A DNA stretch of 64,000 nt from Bacteroidota bacterium (lineage in GTDB: Bacteria; Bacteroidota; Bacteroidia; Bacteroidales; Paludibacteraceae). The position numbers and the translations under genes were made by a program. The stretch covers positions 98,108 through 162,107 of the forward strand of contig JAEWUM010000036.1 of NCBI GenBank assembly GCA_023459355.1, in the 5' to 3' direction. The notes beneath the pieces were generated by a model. That model did not search any database, had not been told where the DNA came from, and worked only from the letters and a program-made list of their open reading frames with translations. Below are positions 34,494 to 43,906 of this stretch, in pieces (within the stretch, counting starts at the first letter, position 1; each line of letters begins with the position of its first letter).

Positions 34494-36617
34494 ATGAAGA
34501 AAATAATTTTCCTGATGCTGTCGCTGACCATCTACACGGGCATCAAAGCGGATGAAGGCATGTGGATGTTGCCATTGATTAAAAAGCTGAACATACAAAA
34601 GATGCATAACATGGGTTGTGCGCTGACAGCTGAGGAGATTTACAGCGAAGAAAGCATCAGTCTGAAAGATGCAGTAATTGTTTTTGGAGGCGGATGTACG
34701 GGTGTGGTTGTTTCCAATCAGGGACTCATCTTTACCAACCACCATTGTGGATATGGCGCCATACAGGAACTGAGTTCTGTAGAGCACAATTATCTTAAAA
34801 ATGGTTTTACCGCGAAGGAATTATCGGACGAAATACCGGCTCCGGGATTAACGGTCAAGTTTCTGGTCAGCATCACGGATGTAACCGACCGTATCATGTC
34901 GGTTTTAAAAGGTGTAAATGACTATACAATTATCAAACAAAAGCAGGACTCAGTCATTAGAGTTGTCAAAGAAGAATTCAGCAAAGACAATGACTACTTA
35001 GTTGACGTGGAATCTTTCTACAGCGACAACGAATTTTACGTTTTCGTGATGGAAGAGTTTAAGGATATCCGGCTGGCTTTCACACCACCTTCCTCGATTG
35101 GGAAATTTGGTGGAGATACCGACAACTGGATGTGGCCGAGACACACGGGAGATTTCTCTGTCTTTCGTGTTTATGCCGACTCAACAGGCAAACCGGCTGA
35201 ATATGCCGAAAACAACATTCCTTATATGCCGAAAAAGGTCATTCAGGTTTCGACAAAAGGATACAAAACCGGCGATTTCGCGATGATCCTGGGTAACCCG
35301 GGAAGCACTTCACGCTACATCACTTCATACGGACTCTACAACCGGACCGAAGCCACCAATCGGGCACGTATTGATGTCCGTGGTGAAAAGCAAGCGGTTT
35401 GGCGCTCGTTTATGAAAGAAGATGAAGCCATCAATATCGCTTATGCCGGAAAATACGCGCGTAGCTCGAATTACTGGAAAAACAGCATCGGCATGAACAA
35501 AGCCATCCAGAAGTTGGGCATCATGGAGCGAAAAAAAGCTACTGAACTTAATTTTGCTACATGGGTGAATGAATCTCCTGAAAGAAAAACAACCTACGGT
35601 CAGGTACTGCCAGTGCTGGATAGAAATTACAAAGCAAGTTTTCCGACACGGCACGCGATGAGCTACCTGCGGGAAGCACTGCTAACGGGCGTTGAGATGC
35701 CACGCATTGCCGGTGATCTGGAAAAACTGATATCGCAAAATATTACAACGGACTCTATTCTGAAAAGTGCGAAAGAGAAATACGAAGACTATTATGCTGA
35801 AGTGGATGTGGCTACTTTTGCAGTCATGCTGGAAACCTACAGAAAGTACGTGAGCAAAGCCTATCTTCCCGCTATCTATCGCGAGATTGACACGAAATTC
35901 AAAGGTGATTATACACGCTATGCGCAATCTGTTTTTCAGAAATCAAGTTTCTCTGATTGGGAGAAATTCAGCAAAAAACTCAAAACAAAGAAAATCAATC
36001 TGAAAAACGATCCGGCACTGATTTATCTCCATGCGGTTGAAGATATGCTGAATAAGCTGGACGACGACAACTACACGAAGAGCCGTGATTCCATCGATTA
36101 TGCCACCCGCTTACTGGAAGCTGGATTGAAGGAAATCAACTTAGCTAAGGGAACGAAACGTTATCCGGATGCTAATTTCACCATGCGCATGACTTACGGC
36201 TCGATTGATGGATACAAACCGGCAGATGCGGTAACATTCAATTATTACACGACCACCAAAGGTATTCTGGAGAAAGAAATTCCGGGAGACATGGAATTCG
36301 ATGTGCCGGCTAAGCTGAAAGACGCAATCAACAACCGCGACTTCGGTATTTATGCTGATGATGAAACCGGCGAGTTAATCGTAAACTTCCTGAGCAACAA
36401 CGACATTACCGGAGGAAACTCGGGCAGTCCGATTTTCAACGCCAATGGTGAACTCCTGGGGTTGGCTTTCGACGGTAACTGGGAAGCCATGAGTGGCGAC
36501 ATCGTTTTCGAACCGGAACTGCAACGCACCATCAACGTGGATGTGCGCTACATGCTTTTCATCATGGATAAAGTCGGGGAAGCGGACAGGTTGCTGCGTG
36601 AGATAACAGTTCAATAG
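34494..36617 (+). CDS. S46 family dipeptidyl-peptidase (DPP7-type)
   Basis: The 707-residue product has a signal peptide (to about residue 19) and the S46 hallmarks DEGMWMLP near the N-terminus, TNHHCGYG with catalytic His84, the Asp in PRHTGDFSVFR, and the nucleophile Ser643 in GGNSGSP. S46 enzymes remove N-terminal dipeptides from oligopeptides in the periplasm of Bacteroidota. Specificity of the known enzymes depends on a residue 18 positions after the Ser: Gly in DPP7 (hydrophobic P1) or Arg in DPP11 (Asp/Glu). Here it is Gly661 in FDGNWE, so DPP7-like specificity is inferred. Length is full. Confidence 0.95.
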   Translation: MKKIIFLMLSLTIYTGIKADEGMWMLPLIKKLNIQKMHNMGCALTAEEIYSEESISLKDAVIVFGGGCTGVVVSNQGLIFTNHHCGYGAIQELSSVEHNYLKNGFTAKELSDEIPAPGLTVKFLVSITDVTDRIMSVLKGVNDYTIIKQKQDSVIRVVKEEFSKDNDYLVDVESFYSDNEFYVFVMEEFKDIRLAFTPPSSIGKFGGDTDNWMWPRHTGDFSVFRVYADSTGKPAEYAENNIPYMPKKVIQVSTKGYKTGDFAMILGNPGSTSRYITSYGLYNRTEATNRARIDVRGEKQAVWRSFMKEDEAINIAYAGKYARSSNYWKNSIGMNKAIQKLGIMERKKATELNFATWVNESPERKTTYGQVLPVLDRNYKASFPTRHAMSYLREALLTGVEMPRIAGDLEKLISQNITTDSILKSAKEKYEDYYAEVDVATFAVMLETYRKYVSKAYLPAIYREIDTKFKGDYTRYAQSVFQKSSFSDWEKFSKKLKTKKINLKNDPALIYLHAVEDMLNKLDDDNYTKSRDSIDYATRLLEAGLKEINLAKGTKRYPDANFTMRMTYGSIDGYKPADAVTFNYYTTTKGILEKEIPGDMEFDVPAKLKDAINNRDFGIYADDETGELIVNFLSNNDITGGNSGSPIFNANGELLGLAFDGNWEAMSGDIVFEPELQRTINVDVRYMLFIMDKVGEADRLLREITVQ

Positions 36618-36722
36618 CTAAAAGCGGAAAACGGAAAACGGAAAGCTAATTGTTATTCAGGCATTAATAGTTATTCACTATCCATTTTCCGCTTTCCGCT
36701 CTCCGCTCTCCGCTCTCCGCTT
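36618..36722. repeat. Convergent gap filled by short CGGAAAA / CCGCTCT tandem repeats
   Basis: CGGAAAA units (36627-36643) and, in the opposite sense, CTTTCCG/CTCTCCG units (36684-36720) flank a phrase TAGTTATTCACTAT; the same building blocks recur at other intergenic sites of the window. The two facing tracts could form a long imperfect hairpin between the convergent S46 and barrel genes and act as a terminator. Confidence 0.65.
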
Positions 36723-38492
36723 TTAAAAGGACACCGCGCCCCCTAACATGAAGTTGATGCCCTGCACTTCGTAACCATAGAACTGCTGATATTTGCTATC
36801 AAGCAGGTTATTGAGTTTGGCGAATGCCGATAAAGTCCGGTTGAATGTATAGGTTGCACCCAGGTTCACATCTACTTTTGGATCCATCTTGAAGGGTTTG
36901 TTGCCGTGTTTAGCATATCTTTCGCCTTCGTAGAACAACTGGGCAGTTGCGGTCAGGTTTTTATTAATCCTGACATCAGCACTTACATCAGTTTCGAGTT
37001 TAGGTTTCATCCAGGCATGCAATTGCGTTTTCACATCCCAGGAATTATAAACACCTTTTAACTGGATGTTAACGGTATTTTTAAAGTTGTAATTTGCCCT
37101 TACTCCTATTCTAAACAACCCGGCATCACTATATACGGCATTGAAACGATTGGTAAATAAATTGGCCTGATCAGTCAAAATATCTGTTGTAAAATAACCT
37201 TTGTTTTCATAAAAATACTGATCAACAATATACCTGTAATCTATAAAGGCATCCAGCAACAAGTTATGCAGCGGTTTCAGTTTAAAACCGAAATAGGTAT
37301 TAATTGGCGTATAGGTATCTTTTACACGTAAATCTGAAAATACATAAGGATTTTCCTCATAAATACTACTGAGTGTGGAAAGACTGAAATCACCGGTGAT
37401 ACCACCGTAAACCGACAGCACTTTAGGCAACACCCGCCATTCGGCAGTTATATCGGGAGTCGGATTAAAGGGTCTGCCATGGATAAAAGAAAAGGCAGTT
37501 TTCACGCCGGCACGCAGGAACCAGTTATCACGCTCCATCAGGAAATAAGGATTCATGGAAAACACCGCGTAATAATCCCAGAAGTTTATTTTTGCGGTAT
37601 CAGTTTCCTGATAAAACAAGTTTGATAATTCGAAGTCCATCCCGAACCTGTTTTCTCCAAGGGGATTACTGAAACCATATTTCATTTCCAGGATGCTCTC
37701 CTGTAAACCGTTGTCCGACCGAAACACATCAAAAGCCATTTCAGCATTGTATTTTTTGCCGGTGGCATTGGGCAGCGAACGGATACCCACATGCGCGTTG
37801 TAGCGCCAAAGCATATCGAAAAGCGGACTGTTTGCCAGTTCATCTAATTTTACCGTTTGTGCTGAACGCGTAATCCGTTCTAAGTTCTGCTCTTTGTAAT
37901 CAGGCTGAGGAGCGGAAAACAGTGATGAGAATGTTTTCAGATTCAGGGTATCACCATTGAATCCATAAAAATTATTCCCGTAATAATTGAAATACTGATG
38001 CGAAAATCCCAGTCCCGCGTACAAATCATAAGTATCAAAATAATGATTGTAACCCAGTTTAGCCTGACTGAAAGCATGTTTCTTTTCTCCAAATGTACCT
38101 GTATGTTTCAGCAACAGGTCGAGCCGGTTCTTATCATTTTTGATAACCGGCAGAGCGATGTCACCCAGGGTGTTCCAGTAATTACCGGCACCGAGGCGGA
38201 TGAAGGCTTCATTCGATTCCTTTCTGCGCTGATGCAACACTTCTTCAGCAGAAAGCGTAACAATATTCTTTTCAAAAGGAAGCGGCTGATAGATTTCGGA
38301 ATAGTCAACCCGTTCCTTGGTTGTATTCACCTGAAAGACATCAGGAAGCGTGGTAATCTTACCGGCATCCTGTACAACAGGCTGAAATTCTCTTTCTATG
38401 GTTACGTTTCTGTCGGTTTGTTCCTGTGCAACAACGGTGTTTAGCCCTAAAACAGCAAACAGGATGGTCAGATATTTTTGAATGGTTGTCAT
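36723..38492 (-). CDS. Outer-membrane beta-barrel protein, TonB-receptor-like
   Basis: The 589-residue product has a signal peptide (MTTIQKYLTILFAVLGLNTVVAQ), a short N-terminal periplasmic part (VTIEREFQPVVQDAGKI) without a recognisable plug domain, then many amphipathic strands with conserved turns, a LNNLLDSKYQQFYGYEVQG block near the end and a terminal Phe (GGAVSF). This end is typical of TonB-dependent-receptor-like barrels. It directly follows the giant TPR gene (gap 42 bases). This pair with a long periplasmic TPR protein recurs in Bacteroidota, but I know no established function. Confidence 0.8.
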   Translation of the reverse strand: MTTIQKYLTILFAVLGLNTVVAQEQTDRNVTIEREFQPVVQDAGKITTLPDVFQVNTTKERVDYSEIYQPLPFEKNIVTLSAEEVLHQRRKESNEAFIRLGAGNYWNTLGDIALPVIKNDKNRLDLLLKHTGTFGEKKHAFSQAKLGYNHYFDTYDLYAGLGFSHQYFNYYGNNFYGFNGDTLNLKTFSSLFSAPQPDYKEQNLERITRSAQTVKLDELANSPLFDMLWRYNAHVGIRSLPNATGKKYNAEMAFDVFRSDNGLQESILEMKYGFSNPLGENRFGMDFELSNLFYQETDTAKINFWDYYAVFSMNPYFLMERDNWFLRAGVKTAFSFIHGRPFNPTPDITAEWRVLPKVLSVYGGITGDFSLSTLSSIYEENPYVFSDLRVKDTYTPINTYFGFKLKPLHNLLLDAFIDYRYIVDQYFYENKGYFTTDILTDQANLFTNRFNAVYSDAGLFRIGVRANYNFKNTVNIQLKGVYNSWDVKTQLHAWMKPKLETDVSADVRINKNLTATAQLFYEGERYAKHGNKPFKMDPKVDVNLGATYTFNRTLSAFAKLNNLLDSKYQQFYGYEVQGINFMLGGAVSF

Positions 38493-38534
38493 ATTTCGTT
38501 TGGCTTTTTGTTGAACCGAAAAAGGACTGTCGGA

Positions 38535-41500
38535 TTAATTGATAACTTTTGATTTCTCTCGTTTGGATATGGCGCTCAGGCGCGTACTAATCATTTCCTG
38601 AATATCGTCGTTGGTCTTGTAGTTCCGCTGCAAACTCAACAAATATTGCTTGGCCTGAAAGTCATTGTTCTGAGCAATATAAATATCGGACAACAACACA
38701 AACCCGCGTGCCAGCCAATACTGAAAAGGTGTATTCTTCTGGGCGAAATCAAGCACTTCTTTTTCCGCCGTAGCCAGACTTCCCTGCTGATAATAAACAA
38801 ATGCCAACAGATATTTCGACTCTGCCCCAACGGCTGTACGGGTATCTTTCGATAGCATTTTCAAATCTTCCAAAGCCAGATTCGACTGGTTGGTCGCGAT
38901 ATAAGCCTTGGCCCGGTTGTATTTTGCTTCATTCAGGATATCCGTGTTCGATTTGGGATCCGCGACGATTTCGTTTACAATATTTATGGTACGCTGGTAA
39001 TTATTAAGCTGATAACTGCAACGTAAAATTCCCAATCGCGCGATATTCTTTTTCTCAGAAGACTGTGCAATCTTCTCGAAGCGTTCGAAGAAGCCGAGTG
39101 ATGCCTCATAATTCTTTTGATCATACGTTATCTCTGCTGAACGCATCAGCGCTTCTTCCATATACTGATTTCCCTGAATTTTGAGTAACTGCTGATACTC
39201 AGTCAGCGCCGATGCAAAGTCTTTTGAACGGTAATAACTGTCGGCAAGATAGTACTGAGCGCTGGTACAATACCGGCCGCCACTGCAATAGTTCTTCAGA
39301 TACATGTTGAAACCATTGATTGCCTGCGGATAAGCACCATTCATATATTGCTTTTCAGCAGCAATATAACTGATGGAGTCTTCGTGGCTGACACTGATTC
39401 CCGACACTTTCATGTCGAGGGTCCGTGCATAAGCCAGGTAAGTCGGGACGTCATTCAGTTCGATGTAGATGCCTTCCAGACTTTGCAACGCGGTGAAAGC
39501 CTCGACCGATCCCGGATAATTTGAGATAACCGATTTATAGGCGGATATTGCTTCGGTGGATTTTTCCTGATTCTGATAAATCATACCGATTTCGAGTGCG
39601 GCAACACGGGCAACCTGTGTATTGGGCAACAGCACCAACAGGCGGCGATAGGTACTCAGGGCTTCATTTTCATTCCCGAGCATGATGTAAGCCCGTCCGA
39701 TTTCATACAGCGCGTCATCCACATATTCTGAATTCGGGTAGGTATCGACCAAATCATTCAGCCGGGAAATTTTAGTTGTATATTTCTTTTGCAATCCGGC
39801 CACATATCCACTTTGGAACAACGCGTAATCTCCGGTATTCGGACTCAGGTTGGTCGACCGGGCATAGAATATCTCGGCATTGCGAAAATCCCTTTCATAA
39901 TAATAGCAATCACCAATGCGGTTCAGGGCATCCGCAAAAATGTCAGAAGTTTTATTCCGCTCCAGGTTGGTGTATTGCGTGAAGAAGTCTTTGGCCAACG
40001 AAAAACGTTGTTGTGAGAAATAGGCATAACCCATGCTGTAATGTGCTGCCACGTAATTTTTACTGTTTCTCACGTTGGAAGTATTGAAATAGGTCTTCAA
40101 GTCGTTGATACTGTTATCGTGCATACCTAAGCGGTAATAACTCTCGGAGCGCCAGTAATAACTTTCAGCCACATAACTTCCCACAGGAAGGGTTTGAATC
40201 GAAAGCGTGAAATAATCGACTGCCTTGTTGAAATTCTGCTGCGCAAAAGCTTCGGTACCCAATTGATACAAGATATACTGTTTCGCTTCCAGGATTTTAT
40301 CGTTGGGTTGCGCGATACGCTGAATCGACTGATAAGCCACTTCGTAATTGTTGGTCGACATATATTCGAGCGCCAGGTAACTTTTCACCTTGTTAGCTTC
40401 CCTGGAATTCGGGAATTCATTCAGGAACTGTTCGAAAGCGCTGATAGACTCCCCGAAGGCTGCTGTTGTTTCGTAAGTTGTCAACGCGTAGTTTAGCAAG
40501 GCTTCTTCGCGCACCTGTTTGTTGAAATTCGTACGCAAGGCAGCCTCGAACGCTAAGCGGGCATTGACTTTATCCTTGATTTTCACAAAAGCATTACCCA
40601 TGTGGAGATAAGCGTTTTCCGTCATCTCATCCACTTCGGTGGTAACCCGCTGCAAATACGGAATCGCGGAGTTGAACCTGTTGGTGCGGATGTGTGCAAT
40701 ACCAAGGATATACAGATCTTTTCGTAACACCTGTTGCGAAAGACTTTCATACCTTTTCAGGTAAGCAATTGCATCTTCAAAATTATTGGCGACATAAGCC
40801 ACTTCCCCTTTGATACGATAAATTTCGGCATTGTCGGGATGGTTGGGATAATTGGTCATGATAAAATCACCCCTTTTATTCATTTCATTCAGATCACCTA
40901 AATGATAGTAAATCTGAAACAGATAGTAAGCTACTTTTTCTTTGTATCGTTCACTGTTTTCCAGTCCCAGGAAATCGGGCAAAGCCGCGTTGTAATTATG
41001 CAGGGTATATTCGGCGTAGGCATAATAATAGGTCGCTGCCTCCTTGTAATCCGAGTCCTTTTGTTTTAAGTCTTTGAAAATATCGAGCGCCTGATGAAAA
41101 GCGCCGGTTTCGAGTAGCGCATATCCTTTACAAAACAAAAAAACGATTTGTTCCCGCTGTCCGAAACGATTCGGGTTCACCTGATTAAAATAATCCAGTG
41201 CCGCCACATAATTCTTTTCTTCGTATAACAGCGTACCGAGCATGCTATTCACCTTATCGAGGAAAGTCGTATACGGATGTTTCTTCAGGAAATTCTGAAT
41301 CAGCATGAACGCGTTTTCCTGCCTGAGTTCGTAAGCATTGGCTACCATATAATATTCAGCCTCATGTCGCTGACCCGCCTGTATATTTTCAGCCGAATTG
41401 AGAAAAGACTCAAAACTCCGGTAAGAAGCTACATATTTTCGCTGGTCGTACAATTCCCGGCCTTGTTTAAACAGTAAATCGGAATTTGTAAAAACCAATG

Positions 41501-41564
41501 TCTGTTGGGCATAGCCAACAGAAAATCCGCAAACAAGGAGCATGGATAATAAAAAATTCTTCAT
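38535..41564 (-). CDS. Large periplasmic TPR protein
   Basis: The 1009-residue product has a signal peptide (MKNFLLSMLLVCGFSVGYAQ) and is almost entirely TPR-like repeats of about 34-36 residues (SDLLFKQGRELYDQRKYVAS, NYVAALDYFNQVNP, DFASALTEYQQLLKIQGN). Such arrays form a superhelix that scaffolds protein complexes in the periplasm. It lies between a Nudix gene (27-base gap) and the barrel gene (42-base gap), so the three are probably one transcript. A structural link between the TPR protein and the barrel is inferred from conserved pairing, not shown by sequence. Confidence 0.85.
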   Translation of the reverse strand: MKNFLLSMLLVCGFSVGYAQQTLVFTNSDLLFKQGRELYDQRKYVASYRSFESFLNSAENIQAGQRHEAEYYMVANAYELRQENAFMLIQNFLKKHPYTTFLDKVNSMLGTLLYEEKNYVAALDYFNQVNPNRFGQREQIVFLFCKGYALLETGAFHQALDIFKDLKQKDSDYKEAATYYYAYAEYTLHNYNAALPDFLGLENSERYKEKVAYYLFQIYYHLGDLNEMNKRGDFIMTNYPNHPDNAEIYRIKGEVAYVANNFEDAIAYLKRYESLSQQVLRKDLYILGIAHIRTNRFNSAIPYLQRVTTEVDEMTENAYLHMGNAFVKIKDKVNARLAFEAALRTNFNKQVREEALLNYALTTYETTAAFGESISAFEQFLNEFPNSREANKVKSYLALEYMSTNNYEVAYQSIQRIAQPNDKILEAKQYILYQLGTEAFAQQNFNKAVDYFTLSIQTLPVGSYVAESYYWRSESYYRLGMHDNSINDLKTYFNTSNVRNSKNYVAAHYSMGYAYFSQQRFSLAKDFFTQYTNLERNKTSDIFADALNRIGDCYYYERDFRNAEIFYARSTNLSPNTGDYALFQSGYVAGLQKKYTTKISRLNDLVDTYPNSEYVDDALYEIGRAYIMLGNENEALSTYRRLLVLLPNTQVARVAALEIGMIYQNQEKSTEAISAYKSVISNYPGSVEAFTALQSLEGIYIELNDVPTYLAYARTLDMKVSGISVSHEDSISYIAAEKQYMNGAYPQAINGFNMYLKNYCSGGRYCTSAQYYLADSYYRSKDFASALTEYQQLLKIQGNQYMEEALMRSAEITYDQKNYEASLGFFERFEKIAQSSEKKNIARLGILRCSYQLNNYQRTINIVNEIVADPKSNTDILNEAKYNRAKAYIATNQSNLALEDLKMLSKDTRTAVGAESKYLLAFVYYQQGSLATAEKEVLDFAQKNTPFQYWLARGFVLLSDIYIAQNNDFQAKQYLLSLQRNYKTNDDIQEMISTRLSAISKREKSKVIN

Positions 41565-41591
41565 ACGCGTATCTTTTATCTTGTCATTGTA

Positions 41592-42116
41592 TCATATTCT
41601 ATTATATTCAGCCTTTAATCTCGTCACAGCCCGCTGCATGGATAAAAACCCGAAGTTACTGACATCGACCTCATTGAGCGGCACAAAAAAACAGTCGGCC
41701 ACATCATCGGCCGGCACCGGATTTACCTCCCCCACTTCAAAAAGAAAGAATATATCGAGCGTGGGCAAGGTCCAACCGCTGTAGGTATATTCATTCGGTT
41801 CAGTAAAAAGACAAGTTCCTGCATCAACTTTCATGCCTAACTCTTCCTGAATTTCCCTGACAACTGCCTGTTCGGCCGTTTCATAGTCATCGACAAACCC
41901 GCCCGGCAGGTCCCATTTCCCTTTGGAAGGCTCATTACCCCGCACACAAACCAACAGTTCGCCCTTCGGATTAAGAATAAAGGCTCCGACTGCTGCTGAG
42001 GGGTTGACATACATGATAAAACCGCAACGGTTACAACGTTTCGACTTCACGTTGTGCTGCACAAAATCATCAGATCCACATACCGGACAGAATCGGAACA
42101 AACGGTCAAATTTCAT
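41592..42116 (-). CDS. Nudix hydrolase with N-terminal zinc ribbon
   Basis: The 174-residue product has a zinc ribbon with Cys10, Cys13, Cys28 and Cys31 (CPVC and CNRC), followed by a Nudix domain whose box runs from GGFVDDYETAEQ through VVREIQEELGM, with the REIQEE metal-binding glutamates intact. Zinc-ribbon Nudix proteins include NudC-like NAD(H)/decapping enzymes and ADP-sugar hydrolases; the substrate cannot be read here. The domain order and size resemble short NudC-type proteins, but the SQPWPFPxS motif of NudC is absent. Cytoplasmic. It leads the operon with the TPR and barrel genes. Confidence 0.9.
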   Translation of the reverse strand: MKFDRLFRFCPVCGSDDFVQHNVKSKRCNRCGFIMYVNPSAAVGAFILNPKGELLVCVRGNEPSKGKWDLPGGFVDDYETAEQAVVREIQEELGMKVDAGTCLFTEPNEYTYSGWTLPTLDIFFLFEVGEVNPVPADDVADCFFVPLNEVDVSNFGFLSMQRAVTRLKAEYNRI

Positions 42117-42134
42117 AAATCATAATCTTTCCCG

Positions 42135-42142
42135 CAAATTTA
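42135..42142 (-). promoter_or_regulatory. -7 element of the Nudix-TPR-barrel operon
   Basis: The minus strand reads TAAATTTG followed by CG, a perfect -7 box 19 bases before ATG 42116. A 12-bp palindrome (TGAATTTATTCA) lies at 42145-42156 in the spacer and could be an operator. No -33 TTTG is seen. Confidence 0.5.
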
Positions 42143-42185
42143 CATGAATTTATTCATTTTTGTCCTATAACCGATTAATAATTCG

Positions 42186-42330
42186 AATCCCCCGGGTGAA
42201 ACCAATCCAATCCCCGGGTTAAAACCTATCTAATCCCCTCTCTATTATCCCCAGGTTAAAACCTATCTAATCCCCCGGGTTAAAACCCGGGGCTATTGAT
42301 GGGATTATTAGGGCGCAAGCATTGCGCCCC
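42186..42330. repeat. Intergenic repeat array, about 23-bp period, in the divergent gap 42117-42439
   Basis: Units beginning AATCCCC start at 42186, 42209, 42232 and 42269, with a further partial unit at 42247, so spacing is 22-23 bases apart from one truncated unit. The consensus is about AATCCCCGGGTTAAAACCTA. The last unit continues into a palindrome (CCCCGGGTTAAAACCCGGGG) and a second one (GGGCGC...GCGCCC). No gene is visible in this 323-base gap; a CCGCTTT-type tract follows at 42332-42363. Confidence 0.75.
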
Positions 42331-42416
42331 TACGTTTTCCGCTTTCCGCTTTCCGTTCTCCGCTAATTGTTAATAACTTTTCACTTAAAGTGTTTATTTT
42401 ATTACAATTAATAGCG

Positions 42417-42424
42417 TATTTTTG
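42417..42424 (+). promoter_or_regulatory. -7 element of the TPR gene at 42440
   Basis: TATTTTTG followed by CA is a perfect -7 box; TTTA lies 20 bases upstream. The transcription start would be near 42431, which excludes a TTG start at 42422 and supports ATG 42440. Confidence 0.5.
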
Positions 42425-42439
42425 CAAAAAACGTGGAAC

Positions 42440-43807
42440 ATGAGTCGCAAACTACCTTATAGTCCGGAAGATGACTCCGGCGAAATTGTAAAACGATACG
42501 AGGCTTTCCTTTCCAACAGAGGCGTTTCAGGCTATTTTGATGTGGAAGAAATGGAAAGCATCGTTGATTATTACCTGCGAAAAGGCCGCACCCGGGAAAG
42601 TTCCAAAGCACTGGAATTTGGCTTCAGACTGCACCCGAACAGCGCTGCGCTGATGTCGAAGAGAGCCAAGATATACCTCGCTACCGGCGACACGAAAAAA
42701 GCATTCAACATACTCGAATCGTTGAGCGAACAGGGAGATTACGAAGTCATGCTCCTTAAAATTGACGCGCTAATCAGACTCGAAAGAAGTAAAGAAGCCC
42801 ATGCCTTGTGTGAAAAGCTGATTGAATCGGAGAAAAGTGACGTTGACAATGTATGCCTTGATATAGCCTATATTTTTCTGGCACAGTTTGATACCGTTTC
42901 GGCCTACAAATACCTCCGCATTGGCGAGATATTCAACCCCTTAAACGAAGAACTGCTCTTCGAGCTGGCTTTTTGTTACGAGCAAATCGACGAAATTGAG
43001 AAGGCAATTGCCACCTATAATAAGATAATCCGGAAAGACCCTTATGCTGCCGAAGCCTGGTTTAATTTGGGACAGATCCACTTTACCAGACAGGATTTCC
43101 AACAAGCGCTGGAAGCCTACGATTACGCACGGGTGATTCGTCCCGAGGATTCATTGTCGTGCCTGCAAAAAGCGCATACACATTTTCAGCTGCAACAATA
43201 TCAGGAGGCGTTGGAAGAATATCAAACTTACGAGGCCATGGCGGCTGAAAACTGGCAAACCTATCTTTTCATCGGAGAGTGTTATGAAAGGATGGAGCAA
43301 TATACGGAAGCCATCGTGTATTACCAAAAGTCATTAGCCGAAAACGAAGAAAATTTCGAAGCGTTGACGGGTATAGCCATTTGCATGCTTGAGCAGGAAT
43401 TGTTCGCGGAAAGTATTCCTTTACTCGAACGGGCTATCAAGTTGAACGACACGGCACCTGACGCCTGGGTTTATTTGGCGGAAGCACTGACCGGCATCGA
43501 CGACACGGCCGGGGCACTGATTGCTTATTTGAATTCCATCAATCTCGACGCCAACCAACCGGACACGCTGATGGCTATTGGCAACATCTTCATGGAACAG
43601 GCCGAGTTCGAACTGGCATTGAAGTATTACAAGGAGGCGCTGCAATGTGATGAACACCACGAACTGGAGAACATACACCTGTTCATGGCAGTGGCCTATC
43701 ATCATACCGGAGATTACCTCGCATCGCAGGAATCGTTAAAAAAAGCAACAAACGAAAACTTAGACGCGTTGAAATTGTTTTTGGAATTGTGTCCTGAGGA
43801 GAATTAA
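42440..43807 (+). CDS. Cytoplasmic TPR protein
   Basis: The start is ATG 42440 (MSRKLPYSPEDDSG); the in-frame TTG at 42422 lies inside the promoter. The 455-residue product has no signal peptide and consists of about 11 TPRs (AAEAWFNLGQIHFTRQDFQQ, ALEAYDYARVIRPEDSLSCL, ELALKYYKEALQCDEHHELE), so it is a protein-interaction scaffold. It precedes the DedA gene by 99 bases, which carry a dispersed phrase (TTGCCACGTCGTTCACTTCG...CGCAATGAC) typical of repeats. Partners are unknown. Confidence 0.85.
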   Translation: MSRKLPYSPEDDSGEIVKRYEAFLSNRGVSGYFDVEEMESIVDYYLRKGRTRESSKALEFGFRLHPNSAALMSKRAKIYLATGDTKKAFNILESLSEQGDYEVMLLKIDALIRLERSKEAHALCEKLIESEKSDVDNVCLDIAYIFLAQFDTVSAYKYLRIGEIFNPLNEELLFELAFCYEQIDEIEKAIATYNKIIRKDPYAAEAWFNLGQIHFTRQDFQQALEAYDYARVIRPEDSLSCLQKAHTHFQLQQYQEALEEYQTYEAMAAENWQTYLFIGECYERMEQYTEAIVYYQKSLAENEENFEALTGIAICMLEQELFAESIPLLERAIKLNDTAPDAWVYLAEALTGIDDTAGALIAYLNSINLDANQPDTLMAIGNIFMEQAEFELALKYYKEALQCDEHHELENIHLFMAVAYHHTGDYLASQESLKKATNENLDALKLFLELCPEEN

Positions 43808-43906
43808 CTAATTGGCGGTTCGAGGGGGTTGCCACGTCGTTCACTTCGTAAACTCCTCGCAATGACAGGCTGGTAATCGGAGATTTTAATAAATTAAAAT
43901 AAAATA

